DNA from: Pseudomonadota bacterium | GTDB taxonomy: Bacteria; Pseudomonadota; Alphaproteobacteria; UBA8366; GCA-2717185 | Length of the DNA: 6,892 bases | NCBI GenBank assembly: GCA_027619655.1 | Contig: JAQCHR010000198.1 | Coordinates: 1 to 6,892 of the forward strand | Reading direction: 5' to 3' | Shown here: positions 6,482-6,892 of the stretch, one piece after another | How the letters are laid out: each line of letters opens with the position of its first letter | Position numbering within the stretch: position 1 is the stretch's first letter | Notes under the pieces: model-generated | What the model saw: only the letters and a program-made list of their open reading frames with translations | What the model was told of the DNA's origin: nothing | The model's database searches: none | Position numbers and translations under genes: made by a program

Positions 6482-6892
6482 GCGTCGCCTTCGATATAGC
6501 TGCGATGGTAGCGATGGCCGAGCCGGGTCAGGATTTCATAGCCGATCGTTCCTGCCTCAGCGGCGAGCGCGTCGATGTCGTGCCGGGGGCCGATCAGGTC
6601 CACGAAGTCGCCGGGGGTGACATTGGGCACATTGCTGACATCCAGGGTGATCAGATCCATCGAGATCCGCCCGATAACGGGCACCGTCATATCGCGTAGC
6701 AGAGCGCTGCCTTCATTGCCAAGGCTGCGTGGGTAGCCATCCGCATAGCCAGCTGCCACGGTTGCGACTTTCGTCGGCTCCGTGAACCGGCGCGTCGCAC
6801 CATAGCCAACGGTCTGGGGGGTGTCAACGACGCGCACCGACAGGATTTTTCCTTTTAATGTAACGACTTGGCGCAGCGGGTTGGGCTTTTCC
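6478..6892 (-). CDS. alr: Alanine racemase, C-terminal part (5' end beyond the window)
   Basis: The gene enters from the right edge and ends at a TGA overlapping the next start. The 137 complete residues in view are the C-terminal beta domain of a PLP-dependent alanine racemase, which makes D-alanine for peptidoglycan in the cytoplasm. Seen in order: LRQVVTLKGKIL at fragment residues 6-17, VGYG (28-31) with the tyrosine that acts as the second catalytic base (codon 6802-6804), GYADGY (48-53), and GRISMD (74-79), where Geobacillus alanine racemase has GRICMD. The C-terminus ends YHRSYIEGDA. The PLP-binding lysine lies in the missing N-terminal part. Full-length enzymes have about 360-380 residues, so roughly 60 percent is missing. 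An in-frame GTG at 6835-6837 is internal, not the start, because the conserved sequence continues upstream of it. As the first visible gene of the run, its promoter, or that of a gene further upstream, lies outside the window. Confidence 0.95.
   Translation of the reverse strand, partial: EKPNPLRQVVTLKGKILSVRVVDTPQTVGYGATRRFTEPTKVATVAAGYADGYPRSLGNEGSALLRDMTVPVIGRISMDLITLDVSNVPNVTPGDFVDLIGPRHDIDALAAEAGTIGYEILTRLGHRYHRSYIEGDA
6488..6492 (-). promoter_or_regulatory. Ribosome binding site of the mlaE-type gene
   Basis: GAAGG on the - strand, six bases before the ATG at 6479-6481, lies within the last codons of alr. It supports the chosen start and coupled translation of the two genes. It is the clearest Shine-Dalgarno sequence among the gene junctions here. 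Confidence 0.6.

Noticed and set aside
5699..6499. A 266-codon open frame on the + strand opposite the mlaE-type gene
   Set aside because: Its composition (many His, Asp, Gln, Arg) is that of a reverse reading of a hydrophobic gene. No motif or plausible start context is present.
6835..6837. GTG as the start of a short alr-like gene
   Set aside because: The frame remains open to the window edge, and conserved alanine racemase sequence (LRQVVTLKGKIL) lies upstream of the GTG, so it is an internal valine.

Overview
The window is a gene-dense, GC-rich stretch of bacterial chromosome. It fits an alphaproteobacterium, possibly of Rhodospirillales type. The basis is gene order (alr, MlaE/MlaF-type ABC genes, radA, cvpA, purF, SDR), a PurF with propeptide and Fe-S cysteines starting with an alphaproteobacterial-looking N-terminus, and tight packing with several ATGA stop/start overlaps. 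The taxonomic call is an inference from remembered family features, not a database result. Layout: on the + strand, bases 1-221 hold the 3' end of der (engA, ribosome-assembly GTPase), overlapped by four bases by a small predicted lipoprotein gene (218-601). Everything from 612 to the right edge is read on the - strand. In transcription order this is the 3' part of alr (alanine racemase), an MlaE-type permease, an MlaF-type ATPase, radA, cvpA, purF, and a YciK-like short-chain dehydrogenase. The two transcription units converge, with only ten bases between the two stop codons (602-611). Coding density is close to complete: no gap exceeds about 32 bases, so there is no long non-coding stretch to describe. 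I see no RNA gene, mobile element, CRISPR array, origin or attachment site. How the genes relate: alr-mlaE-mlaF are joined by ATGA overlaps and are probably co-translated. They concern the envelope (D-alanine for peptidoglycan; lipid transport at the inner membrane). After a 32-base gap containing a 13-base palindrome come radA (branch migration in recombination), cvpA (inner-membrane protein) and purF (first committed step of purine synthesis), a cvpA-purF pairing also known from enterobacteria. The SDR closes the run. The promoter of the leftward unit is not in the window. Overall this is mostly conserved housekeeping sequence. I did not find convincing evidence of a new biological system. 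The least-explained items are the der-coupled lipoprotein of unrecognised family, the MlaEF pair without an adjacent MCE (MlaD) gene, the long soluble tail of CvpA, and two small symmetrical sequences at gene junctions.
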